Part shown: one piece after another, positions 15,854 to 23,407 of the stretch
Numbering within the stretch: the first letter of the stretch is position 1
Layout: every line of letters begins with the position of its first letter
Assembly (NCBI GenBank): GCA_016200545.1
Contig: JACQEO010000033.1
Span: 39,697-103,696 of the forward strand
DNA from: Deltaproteobacteria bacterium
Lineage (GTDB): Bacteria > Desulfobacterota > Binatia > UTPRO1
DNA: 64,000 nt
Reading direction: 5' to 3'
Made by a program: the position numbers and the translations under genes
The notes under the pieces: generated by a model
What the model was told of the DNA's origin: nothing
The model's database searches: none
The model's input: the letters and a program-made list of their open reading frames with translations, nothing else

Positions 15854-18031
15854 TCACATGCCCGAGCAGTTGTTGCAGTCGGCGGCGCGGTCGGCGTGCT
15901 GACCGTCGATTCCAAATCGACAGATGTCGCAGATCTGGGCGTCGGTCAGCGCCGCCGCGAAGACCGCGCACTCGTCGAGCGTACCGTCGAAGAAGTCTTT
16001 CTGCACCCCAAAGACGTCCTCCGATGCCCCGACGTAGAAGTTCCCCGCGCTGTCGTTGATGCCGCCGACGTTGCCGACGCAGGTGCCTCCTGCCAATGCG
16101 TTCGCAGCATTCACGTAGAGGCAGATCTCCGCGCCGTCATAGGTGAAAGCGACATGGTAGTCTTGGCCGATGATGGCGGCCGTGTCGGCTTTCGCAAGTG
16201 TGATGGTGGTATTGCCGGCATCACGGATCTCGACGCCGTATTTCCCGTCGTCGTAGTTCGCGAAATAGATCGAGCGATCGCTGTCGCTGCCCTTCACCAT
16301 GATGGCCTGAAAGACGCCGACCGTTGCGTGACGCGTCCAACATGCATACGTCGCGGACTGGCTTGCGCCACTGATATCGAGACTCGGAACCTCGGCGTCG
16401 GTCGCGCTGAGATACTGGCTCGAAGCCGCAACGAAGCTGCCGGCGAAGCTGCCCCACTGCGCCCCTACCGCCGTGGCGGTGACACCGGTGTTGGTGGTGA
16501 GTGTGTTCGCACCGCATGAGTCGGTCGTGAGCGCGCCCGACTCGAAGTCGTAGCAGGCGACCGCCTGGCCACGATAGTCGGGGTGTGGCGTCGCCGTCGC
16601 CGTCGGTGTCGGAGTGTCGGTCGGCGTCGGGGTGTCCGTGGGTGTGGGCGTATCGGTTAGCGTTGGCGTCGGGGTGAGAGTGGCCGTGGGTGTCGGCGTG
16701 GCAGTGATCGTCGCGGTGTCGGTGGGTGTCGCGGTGGCCGTGAGTGTGGGCGTATCGGTCGGCGTCGGCGTCAGGGTGAGAGAGGCCGTGGGTGTCGGCG
16801 TCGCCGTCGGGCTCGCTGTCACCGTCACCGTGGCGGTAGCGCTGGCGCTGGCGGTCACGGTTGCGCTCGCGGTCGGCGATGCGCTCGCTGTCCCTGTGGG
16901 GCTTGCCGACGGAGTCGATGTTGGAGTCGGGGTGACAACGGTCGTGACGGTCGCCGTAGGCGTCGGACACCCCGTCGACAGCGTGAATCCGGCCGCGCTG
17001 AGCAAATCGGGCGCGCGCGGCGCCTCGAAGCGCAGGAGGCTCTCCGCCTGACAGACATGCTGGCGAAGCACGCAGGTTTCGTAGTCGGGGATCGAGGCGA
17101 GGGTGGGGACACCGAGTGCGGCGCACTCGCCGGCGAGCGCAGCGAGGTTCAGGCCGGTGTCCGCTCCCAACGTCGAAAACGCAACGGCAGCAGCCGCGCA
17201 GCGCTTGTCGATCGCCGGCGCGAGCTTCGCCGCGACGCCATCCGTCGCCGCGAGCAGTCGCGTGCAAGCGCCCGCCGCCTTCCCCAGACACGCGGGATCC
17301 TCTTGCTTCCGCTGTACGCAAGTGAAGAGGTGCTGCACGCAGCCGGCGAGGCCGCGGAGCCGCGCGGTCGCGAGTGCGCGTCCGGCCTTCTTCACCGCCG
17401 CTGCGCAGCGTGTGACGGTCTTGCCGAGGTCGGTGGCGCCGACATCGGCGCCGGTGCCCGCGTGGTCGACCAGACACGTCGTCGGTGCGAGCGTCAGCCC
17501 CGCGACGTCGAGGAGCTCGCGACTGCGCGGCGCTTCCACATCGAAGAGTTGCTCGATACGACACTCGTGCTGGCGAGCGAGGCAGGCGCCCACGTCCAGC
17601 GCGTCAGTGAGGGGCGTCGCGAACGTGTCGGCACACTCCGTCGACAAACGGTCGTCGGCGAGGCCGGTGATGGCGAGGAGGTCGGTCGGCGCGACCACGC
17701 CGCACTTGGCGGCGACGGTGTCGATGAAACGGATCTCCTCCTGTGTGATTGCGGCGAGCGCGGTCGTGCATCGACTCGCCGCCTTACCGCGGCACGCGAG
17801 ATCACCGGGCTTCGTCTGTACGCAGGTGAACAGGCCGTCGACGCAGCGATCGAGGCGTGCCAGCTTTCGTGCCGCGAACGCACCGCCCGCCTTGAGGATC
17901 GCCTTCTGGCAGGTGTCGGCGGCTTTCGCGGCAGCGGGATCGGAGAGATGCTGGGCGGACGCCAGTGGGCACGAAACTCCGACAGTGGCAGCGACGACGA
18001 TGACCGCCACCACGTGTATGCGACCCGACAT
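15854..18031 (-). CDS. Large secreted protein: two ten-cysteine modules, Thr/Pro linker, LamG-like domain
   Basis: 725 residues. A signal peptide ends near ASAQ (27). Residues about 31-190 and 199-355 are two copies of one module, each with ten cysteines. In the first nine, seven of the eight intervals are identical between copies: the cysteine positions are 41, 63, 70, 80, 88, 110, 133, 150, 157 and 209, 231, 238, 248, 256, 278, 303, 320, 327. Tenth cysteines lie at 186 and 355. A Thr/Pro/Ala/Ser linker with no charged core follows (356-483). From about 488 comes a concanavalin/LamG-like domain ([47 protein letters not shown]) and a cysteine-rich end. I know the cysteine module only as a family of hypothetical proteins. 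A surface carbohydrate- or matrix-binding role is inferred from LamG. Confidence 0.85.
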   Translation of the reverse strand: MSGRIHVVAVIVVAATVGVSCPLASAQHLSDPAAAKAADTCQKAILKAGGAFAARKLARLDRCVDGLFTCVQTKPGDLACRGKAASRCTTALAAITQEEIRFIDTVAAKCGVVAPTDLLAITGLADDRLSTECADTFATPLTDALDVGACLARQHECRIEQLFDVEAPRSRELLDVAGLTLAPTTCLVDHAGTGADVGATDLGKTVTRCAAAVKKAGRALATARLRGLAGCVQHLFTCVQRKQEDPACLGKAAGACTRLLAATDGVAAKLAPAIDKRCAAAAVAFSTLGADTGLNLAALAGECAALGVPTLASIPDYETCVLRQHVCQAESLLRFEAPRAPDLLSAAGFTLSTGCPTPTATVTTVVTPTPTSTPSASPTGTASASPTASATVTASASATATVTVTASPTATPTPTASLTLTPTPTDTPTLTATATPTDTATITATPTPTATLTPTPTLTDTPTPTDTPTPTDTPTPTATATPHPDYRGQAVACYDFESGALTTDSCGANTLTTNTGVTATAVGAQWGSFAGSFVAASSQYLSATDAEVPSLDISGASQSATYACWTRHATVGVFQAIMVKGSDSDRSIYFANYDDGKYGVEIRDAGNTTITLAKADTAAIIGQDYHVAFTYDGAEICLYVNAANALAGGTCVGNVGGINDSAGNFYVGASEDVFGVQKDFFDGTLDECAVFAAALTDAQICDICRFGIDGQHADRAADCNNCSGM
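16583..16966 (-). repeat. Low-complexity tract encoding the Thr/Pro linker
   Basis: Short, imperfect tandem units (variants of a GGTGTCGGCGTG-type 12-mer and related 6-mers on the + strand) encode [14 protein letters not shown] and SASPTA-type peptides. Such tracts change length easily by slippage, so the linker length may vary between strains. It is coding and in frame throughout. Confidence 0.85.
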
Positions 18032-18092
18032 GATACCTTCCCTCCCCGCTCCTCGAGTAGTGAACGCGCCCGCGACGCGTCGCCCTCCATTG

Positions 18093-18122
18093 TGTATGAG
18101 AAGCGCGCACCGTGCTTGTCAA
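18093..18122 (-). promoter_or_regulatory. Possible sigma-70 promoter for the large secreted protein
   Basis: On the minus strand a perfect TTGACA (18117-18122) is followed 18 bp on by CATACA (18093-18098). It lies about 60 bp before the start codon at 18031. The -10 is a weak match. Confidence 0.4.
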
Positions 18123-18149
18123 GCCACAATTGCGACGCGAAGCGCCTTC

Positions 18150-18587
18150 TCACGTCTCGACGACGAGCGTGACCGGACCATCATTCACGAGCTCCACGTC
18201 CATTGCGACGCCGAATCGGCCGGTGGCCACGGATCCCACGTGCGTCGTTAGGAGTTCGACGAAGCGTGCGAAGAGCGGCTGCGCGATCTCCGGCGCGAGC
18301 GCGTTTGCGAACGATGGACGCTTCCCCTTGCGACAGTCGCCGAGGAGCGTGAAGTTCGGAACCGCGAGCACCGCGCCGCCGACATCTGCGAGCGCGGCGT
18401 TCATCAGCCCGGCGGCGTCGGCGAAGATGCGCAGACCGGAAAGCTTGCGCGCCATCCACGCGATCTCCGCCTCGCTGTCGCCGATCGCAAGCCCGACGAG
18501 TAGGAGCAAGCCGCGACCGATCGCCGCGATCGGCTCGCCGGCCACCACGACGCGCGCCGCGGCGACGCGCTGCACGACGACTCTCAT
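18150..18587 (-). CDS. dtd: D-aminoacyl-tRNA deacylase
   Basis: 145 residues, full length for Dtd. Both signature motifs are present: NFTLLGDCRKGKRPSF near the middle (family form SQFTLxGDxRKGxRPSF) and the C-terminal NDGPVTLVVE (family form NDGPVT with the catalytic Pro region). It removes D-amino acids, and glycine from tRNA-Ala, after mischarging. The start is the ATG before RVVVQRV; the longer frame to 18644 is basic and non-homologous. It is divergent from the YjbQ-like gene, with 59 bp between the starts. Confidence 0.95.
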   Translation of the reverse strand: MRVVVQRVAAARVVVAGEPIAAIGRGLLLLVGLAIGDSEAEIAWMARKLSGLRIFADAAGLMNAALADVGGAVLAVPNFTLLGDCRKGKRPSFANALAPEIAQPLFARFVELLTTHVGSVATGRFGVAMDVELVNDGPVTLVVET

Positions 18588-18646
18588 CGGCTCCTCCCGG
18601 CGCGCGTCGGTTGCCGATCGCCTGGCGGCACGGTAGGAGCGCAACG

Positions 18647-19051
18647 ATGACGCTTCGGTTCCGCACGACCGCGCACAAGCAATGCCTCGAGATCACCGAG
18701 GAGGTCCGCGCGGTGGTGCGCGAAGCCGGCGTGCGTCAGGGGCTCTGCCACGTGAGCGTGCTGCACGCGACGGCGGCGATCGTCGTCAACGAAAACGACG
18801 ACCCGAACATCGGCGTCGATCTCCTCACGGCGCTCGATCGCGCGATCCCCGATCATGCCGGGTGGCTGCACGACCGCGTCGACGGCAACGCGCAGGCGCA
18901 CATCAAGGCGGCCGTTCTCGGGCCTTCCGAGACGATCGCAATCCGTGACGGCGACCTGCTGCTCGGTACCTGGCAAGGCATCATTCTCGTCGAGCTCGAC
19001 GGGCCGCGTGCCGAGCGGCGCGTCGTGGTCACGATCGTCCCCGGTGTCTGA
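18647..19051 (+). CDS. YjbQ/UPF0047 family protein
   Basis: 134 residues. Family features: VSVLHATAAIVVNEND, then the histidine-containing end of the domain (DRVDGNAQAHIKAAVLGPSE) and GTWQGIILVELDGPR. Members have weak thiamine-phosphate-synthase activity, but their real role is not settled. Start chosen at MTLRFRTT; the frame extends upstream to 18611 without homology. It begins a run of + strand genes. Confidence 0.9.
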   Translation: MTLRFRTTAHKQCLEITEEVRAVVREAGVRQGLCHVSVLHATAAIVVNENDDPNIGVDLLTALDRAIPDHAGWLHDRVDGNAQAHIKAAVLGPSETIAIRDGDLLLGTWQGIILVELDGPRAERRVVVTIVPGV

Positions 19052-19059
19052 CTGCGACC

Positions 19060-19980
19060 ATGGATATCCTGGCGCGCATCGTCGGCATGGTAATTCATCG
19101 CCCATACGTCTTCATCTTCTTCGCGATCTACCTCGTCACCGCGGTGACGCGCCTCGGCTGGCGGCGGAGCGCGTGCTTCACCGGGATCGCCTATGCAGTT
19201 GCGCTCGCCGCCGAGCTGTCGTCGACTCGCAACGGGTTTCCGTTCGGGCTCTACCACTACATCGATGTCACGCGCGACCGCGAGCTCTGGATCGGCAACG
19301 TACCGTTCTGGGACTCGTTCTCGTTCACGTTTCTCTGCTACCTCGGATGGCGTCTCGGCGTGCTGCTCTATGCGCCGTTGGTGATCGCACCTCGCGTGTT
19401 CCAAGTGGCCGAGACGCGCGCCGTCGCGACGTCGTGGCGCGTCGCGGTCAGCGGCGCTCTATTGATGACGTGGCTCGACGTGGTCATCGATCCTCTCACC
19501 GTGCTCGGCGACCGCTGGTTCCTCGGGAAGATCTACTACTATCCACGCGGCGGTCTGTACTTCGGAGTTCCACTCAGCAACTTCGCCGGTTGGTTCCTCG
19601 TCGGCCTGACGACGATCCGGCTCTATCAGGCGGTCGAGGTGCGCGCGCGCGGGCGACTGGACTCCGCGGGCGTCCGACGGCTGCCGCTCGGCGGGCTGCT
19701 CGAGCCGCTCCTCTACCTCGGCATCCTCCTCTTCAACCTCGTTCTGACCTTCACGATCGGCGAGCCCCTGCTGGGGACGATCGGTATCTTATTGTACGTG
19801 CCGATCGTCGTACTGGTGCTCAGCCACCCGCTGAACCCACGCCGACGCGCGACTGCCGACGATCTGACGACACACGCGCGCGACTACCCGCGCTCGAAGG
19901 TGCCGAGCGGAATCGGCGGCGTGCGCGCTCCAATGGCGCCCATCGGTGGCGACGCGGTCGCGCGCCCGTTTTCGTCGTGA
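19060..19980 (+). CDS. cruF: CruF-type carotenoid biosynthesis membrane protein (DUF422)
   Basis: 306 residues with about seven transmembrane helices. Family motifs: the ELSSTRNGFPFGLYHY block, DVVIDPLTVLGDRW, and YFGVPLSNFAGWFLVG. CruF and the archaeal homologue hydrate C50/acyclic carotenoid ends (1,2-hydratase). The stop overlaps hpnG by 4 bp (GTGA), so it is translated together with hopanoid genes. Whether it acts on a carotenoid or another isoprenoid here is open. The C-terminal 40 residues are hydrophilic and not part of the family core. Confidence 0.8.
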   Translation: MDILARIVGMVIHRPYVFIFFAIYLVTAVTRLGWRRSACFTGIAYAVALAAELSSTRNGFPFGLYHYIDVTRDRELWIGNVPFWDSFSFTFLCYLGWRLGVLLYAPLVIAPRVFQVAETRAVATSWRVAVSGALLMTWLDVVIDPLTVLGDRWFLGKIYYYPRGGLYFGVPLSNFAGWFLVGLTTIRLYQAVEVRARGRLDSAGVRRLPLGGLLEPLLYLGILLFNLVLTFTIGEPLLGTIGILLYVPIVVLVLSHPLNPRRRATADDLTTHARDYPRSKVPSGIGGVRAPMAPIGGDAVARPFSS

Positions 19981-20711
19981 GCGTCATCGGACTGGTGACG
20001 GCGCTGCGTCTCGAGACGCGTGCCGTTCTCGCCGCGCTCACGCGACCGCGACGGATCCGTCCCGCGCCACGCCCGAGCTGGGTGGGGCGTGCGGGCGCGC
20101 ACGAGATCGTCGTCGTGCAGGGCGGCGTCGGACGCGACGCCGCGGCGACTGCCACGGCGGCCGTGCCCGCGCACGTGACGCTTCTGGGATCGGTCGGCTT
20201 CGTGGGGGCGCTCGATCCTGGGCTCGCCCCCGGCGACGTCGTCGTGGCGTCCTCGATCGTGTGGGACGAAGGAGGCGGCGCGCGCCGGTACGACGTCGCG
20301 CCGGCGCTGCTCGAGACGTTGCGGCGTGTCCTCGCGGCCGTCCTGCCGCGTCCGCCGTGCGCGGGTACGTTGTTCTCGACACAAGCGATCGTCGCCGGCG
20401 TCGACGCGAAACGCGCCGCATACGAACGCTACGCCGCGGTTGCGGTCGAGATGGAGGCGGCGGCGCTGGCGAGGCACGCCGTCCAGCACGGCGTCCCGCT
20501 CTTTGCGCTCCGGGTCGTCCTCGACCCCGCGCTGCTCTCGCTCGAAGGTCTTCCCCCGAACCTCGACTCGAGCTGGGCGGCGCGCGCCCGCCTGGCGACA
20601 ACACCGTGGGTGTGGCCGCTCCTCGGAACGCTCCATCGCCACGCATCGACGGCAGGGGATGCGCTTACACGCGCGTTGCGCGCGTCGCTACCGGCACTCG
20701 ATCCACCCTGA
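19977..20711 (+). CDS. hpnG: Hopanoid-associated phosphorylase/nucleosidase HpnG
   Basis: 244 residues of the purine nucleoside phosphorylase/MTA nucleosidase fold. It has SVGFVGALDPGLAPGDVVVA, the nucleoside-binding loop AVEMEAAALARHA and a late acidic region. In hopanoid makers HpnG releases adenine from adenosylhopane to give ribosylhopane. Starts with GTG overlapping the cruF stop; hpnH follows 102 bp on, matching the HpnH-then-HpnG reaction order. Confidence 0.85.
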   Translation: MSVIGLVTALRLETRAVLAALTRPRRIRPAPRPSWVGRAGAHEIVVVQGGVGRDAAATATAAVPAHVTLLGSVGFVGALDPGLAPGDVVVASSIVWDEGGGARRYDVAPALLETLRRVLAAVLPRPPCAGTLFSTQAIVAGVDAKRAAYERYAAVAVEMEAAALARHAVQHGVPLFALRVVLDPALLSLEGLPPNLDSSWAARARLATTPWVWPLLGTLHRHASTAGDALTRALRASLPALDPP

Positions 20712-20813
20712 GAGCGATGTGCTTCGGCGCAGTCGCCGCCCGACCGTCCCGGCTTGCCCCCTGGGAGAACGGACCGTATAGTCGCGCCTGACCGAACGGT
20801 AGAGGGGTGGATC

Positions 20814-21809
20814 ATGCGGTTTCCCGCGCACATCATGACCGACATGCTGACGTGGCAGGCGAAGAACTGGCTGCGCGGCAAGAAACGCTATCCGCTGGTC
20901 TTGATGCTGGAGCCGTTGCACACCTGCAATCTCGCGTGCCTCGGCTGCTCCCCCGAGCGCTACAACGGCGATCTCAAGGACCGAATGACGCTCGACGAAT
21001 GCTTCCGCGCGGCCGACGACTCCGGGGCGCCGGTGGTCTCGGTCTGCGGCGGCGAGCCGACGATCTATCCCGAGATCGTCGAGCTCATCGACGGCCTCGT
21101 CGCTCGCAAACGGCACATCTATCTCTGCACCAACGGCATTTTGCTCGACCGCTTCTTCAAGAAGGCCATGCCGCACGATCGGTTGTCGATCAACGTCCAC
21201 CTCGACGGCATGGCCAAGACGCACGACTTCGTCGTCGATCGCCCCGGCGTCTGGGAAAAGGCAATCGAGATGATCAAGCTCGGCAAGTCTCTCGGGTATC
21301 GGGTGTGCACCAACACCACGATCTTCCGCGAGACCGACATGGAAGAGATCGAGTTGATGCTCGCCTATCTCGACTCGATCGGCGTCGACGGCATGCTGCT
21401 GTCGCCAGGCTACCACTACGAGGTCCTGCCCGAGAAGCATTTCCTCTTCCGCCACGAGGTGAACGCCAAGTTCCAGCGCGTCCTCGAGCTCTCGAAGAAA
21501 TATCGGTTCTACTCTACGCCGCTGTTCCTGGAGTTCGCGGCGGGCAAGCGCGACTATCCGTGTACGCCGTGGGGCAACGTCACCCGGACGCCGCAGGGAT
21601 GGAAGGGCCCATGCTATCTCATCGGCGAGAAGTTCTTTCCGACCTACGAGGAGTTCTGGAACGGCGTCGACTGGGACTACTGGGAATCGCGCCAGGACCA
21701 CCGCTGCCAGAACTGCCTCATGCACAGCGGCTTCGAGGCTTCAGTCGTCCGCAAGCTCGGCGAGAGCCCCCACGACGTCTGGACCATGGCCAAGTGGAGC
21801 TTCGGTTGA
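20814..21809 (+). CDS. hpnH: Adenosyl hopane synthase HpnH (radical SAM)
   Basis: 331 residues. The radical SAM cysteines are C38-x3-C42-x2-C45 (CNLACLGC), followed by GGEPTIYPEI and LCTNGILL. The family start (MRFPAHIMTDM) and the C-terminal cysteine cluster HRCQNCLMHSGFEASVV are diagnostic of HpnH. It joins 5'-deoxyadenosyl to diploptene, the first step of C35 hopanoid side-chain synthesis. The squalene-hopene cyclase that would supply diploptene is not in the window. Confidence 0.95.
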   Translation: MRFPAHIMTDMLTWQAKNWLRGKKRYPLVLMLEPLHTCNLACLGCSPERYNGDLKDRMTLDECFRAADDSGAPVVSVCGGEPTIYPEIVELIDGLVARKRHIYLCTNGILLDRFFKKAMPHDRLSINVHLDGMAKTHDFVVDRPGVWEKAIEMIKLGKSLGYRVCTNTTIFRETDMEEIELMLAYLDSIGVDGMLLSPGYHYEVLPEKHFLFRHEVNAKFQRVLELSKKYRFYSTPLFLEFAAGKRDYPCTPWGNVTRTPQGWKGPCYLIGEKFFPTYEEFWNGVDWDYWESRQDHRCQNCLMHSGFEASVVRKLGESPHDVWTMAKWSFG

Positions 21810-21931
21810 GTTTTTGACGACGCGCCCGTGCGTGCGGCGTGCCGATGCACGTCGGCACACGGAGTGAATCAGCGTCCCGTCATTGGTGCCGCGCGGACGG
21901 GGAGCCACTCGGCGCAAACTCCCGATCTACC

Positions 21932-21960
21932 TTGACTCTCTACCTGCCATTGGCGACAAT
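21932..21960 (+). promoter_or_regulatory. Possible sigma-70 promoter before the PKD lipoprotein
   Basis: TTGACT (21932-21937), 17 bp, then GACAAT (21955-21960); five and four matches to the consensus hexamers. It lies 55 bp upstream of the ATG at 22016 in an otherwise empty 206-bp gap. Confidence 0.5.
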
Positions 21961-22015
21961 TCTCGCCGCATCGAATCGAGAAGCGTCGACGCACACACTT
22001 GTTCGAGGAGGACGC

Positions 22016-22447
22016 ATGCGAGTTTTCCGCTGGACCCTCATGGGGATGCTATTGATGGCGACCATCTCGGCGTGCACGCGCACGGACGAGAAGCCGGTCG
22101 CCGGCGCCACGGCGCAAGTCTCGCCGGCGGTGGTCGCCGCGTCTCCCGCTCCGTCGGCGGCTGCCGAGGCGGAAGAGGGTGACGAGATCCTGATGGTCTG
22201 GGCGGAGGTCGAGCCGGACGAAGGGGCGCCACCGCTTTCGGTGCAACTGAAGGCGGACATCTCGGGGGGTCAGGGCGATCGCAAGGTCAAGTGGGACTTC
22301 GGCGACAACACGCCGCCGAGCACCGCGATCAATCCCACCCACACCTACGAGAAGACCGGGACGTTCCGCGCCACCGTCGAAGTGTCCGACAGCACCGGCG
22401 ACAGCGACTCCGACTACGTCGACATCGAGGTCGGCAGCGGCCAGTAA
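22016..22447 (+). CDS. PKD-domain lipoprotein
   Basis: 143 residues. A lipoprotein signal peptide ends in ATISAC, with Cys20 as the lipidated residue. An Ala/Pro/Ser-rich spacer follows, then one PKD-like domain with the typical VKWDFGDNTPPSTAINPTHT and TFRATVEVSDSTGDSDS. CGAGGAGGA precedes the ATG. PKD domains mediate protein or polysaccharide contacts on surfaces. No operon partner on this strand; the next genes converge on it. Confidence 0.85.
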   Translation: MRVFRWTLMGMLLMATISACTRTDEKPVAGATAQVSPAVVAASPAPSAAAEAEEGDEILMVWAEVEPDEGAPPLSVQLKADISGGQGDRKVKWDFGDNTPPSTAINPTHTYEKTGTFRATVEVSDSTGDSDSDYVDIEVGSGQ

Positions 22448-22459
22448 GGCCAGCGCGTC

Positions 22460-23407
22460 TCAGTGGCGCGGGCGGATCATGAACAGTTGACCCTCGCGCT
22501 TGAACTGCACGCCCGTCGGGGTGATTTGCGCGACGGTCATCCCACTCGCAGTGTCGCCCTCGCGCACACGCTGCGCCGGCGCACCGTCGATGCTGACGAA
22601 GGCGAAGCGCCGTTCGGGGTCCGAAGACCACTGTAGGAACGTGAGCGCCACCCGGGGCGATCCCGGCGGCGAGCGCCCGGTATCGATTGCGACTGGAGGC
22701 GGTTGCGCCGGCTCGGCTCCAGCTGCGGGTGGCGGCTCGGGTGCGGGCAGCGGTTCTGGTGCCGGTGGCGGCGGTGCAAGCACGGGTGCCGTCGGCACCA
22801 CCGGAGCGAGCGCGATGACCGGGCGCGGCGGTGTCGCGTCTTCTGCGGCACCGCGCGCGCTACCGGCGCCCTGCGCTCGGCGCGCGCCATGGACGCCGTG
22901 CTTTCCGCCCGCCGCGGGGAAAGCCGCAGCGGGTACCTCACGATCGCCAGTGAAGGGCGACGGCTCCAATGCCGATCCTCCGTGCTCGGCGGAGCCGACG
23001 ACGACGGGGGGGGCGGCAGGCGCGGCGGTTGCGATCACGGCGGGCACGGCGTTCGTGGCCGGGTTGCCTCCGATCACGGCCTCGCCGGCGGGACTCGCGG
23101 CGGCGGGAGCGGGCGGCGGCGCGGCTCTCGGCTGTGGCGCGGCCTTGGCGACGGGAGCGGGCGGCACGTCGATCACCGGCGCGGCCGGCGGCGCGGGGGC
23201 GGCAGCTTGCTGCAGAGGAGCCGTGTCACGCCACAACGCCAGACCGATCCCAGCCGCGAAGCCGATGCCCGCGCAGGCGATGATCACACGCATCGGAATG
23301 CCGCGCCGAGGATGCGTCGCGGGAAGACCGACCTCCTCGACCGACTCGTCGCGCGGAGACTCGCGATCACGCTCGACCTTCTTCAGTGCGTCGAGGATCG
23401 TGCTCAC
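22460..23407 (-). CDS. gspB: GspB-like type II secretion assembly protein
   Basis: 315 residues: a short cytoplasmic N-terminus (MSTILDALKKVERDRE, the family start), one transmembrane helix (about 40-60), a long Pro/Ala-rich periplasmic arm, and a C-terminal GspB domain (LTFLQWSSDPERRFAFVSID, then VREGD and FKREGQLFMI). GspB with GspA helps the secretin assemble through the peptidoglycan. Its start overlaps gspA by 4 bp. The long Pro/Ala arm may span the periplasm. Confidence 0.85.
   Translation of the reverse strand: MSTILDALKKVERDRESPRDESVEEVGLPATHPRRGIPMRVIIACAGIGFAAGIGLALWRDTAPLQQAAAPAPPAAPVIDVPPAPVAKAAPQPRAAPPPAPAAASPAGEAVIGGNPATNAVPAVIATAAPAAPPVVVGSAEHGGSALEPSPFTGDREVPAAAFPAAGGKHGVHGARRAQGAGSARGAAEDATPPRPVIALAPVVPTAPVLAPPPPAPEPLPAPEPPPAAGAEPAQPPPVAIDTGRSPPGSPRVALTFLQWSSDPERRFAFVSIDGAPAQRVREGDTASGMTVAQITPTGVQFKREGQLFMIRPRH

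Noticed and set aside
16583..16966. CRISPR-like repeat array
   Set aside because: Repeats are contiguous, short and imperfect without spacers, and encode an in-frame linker.
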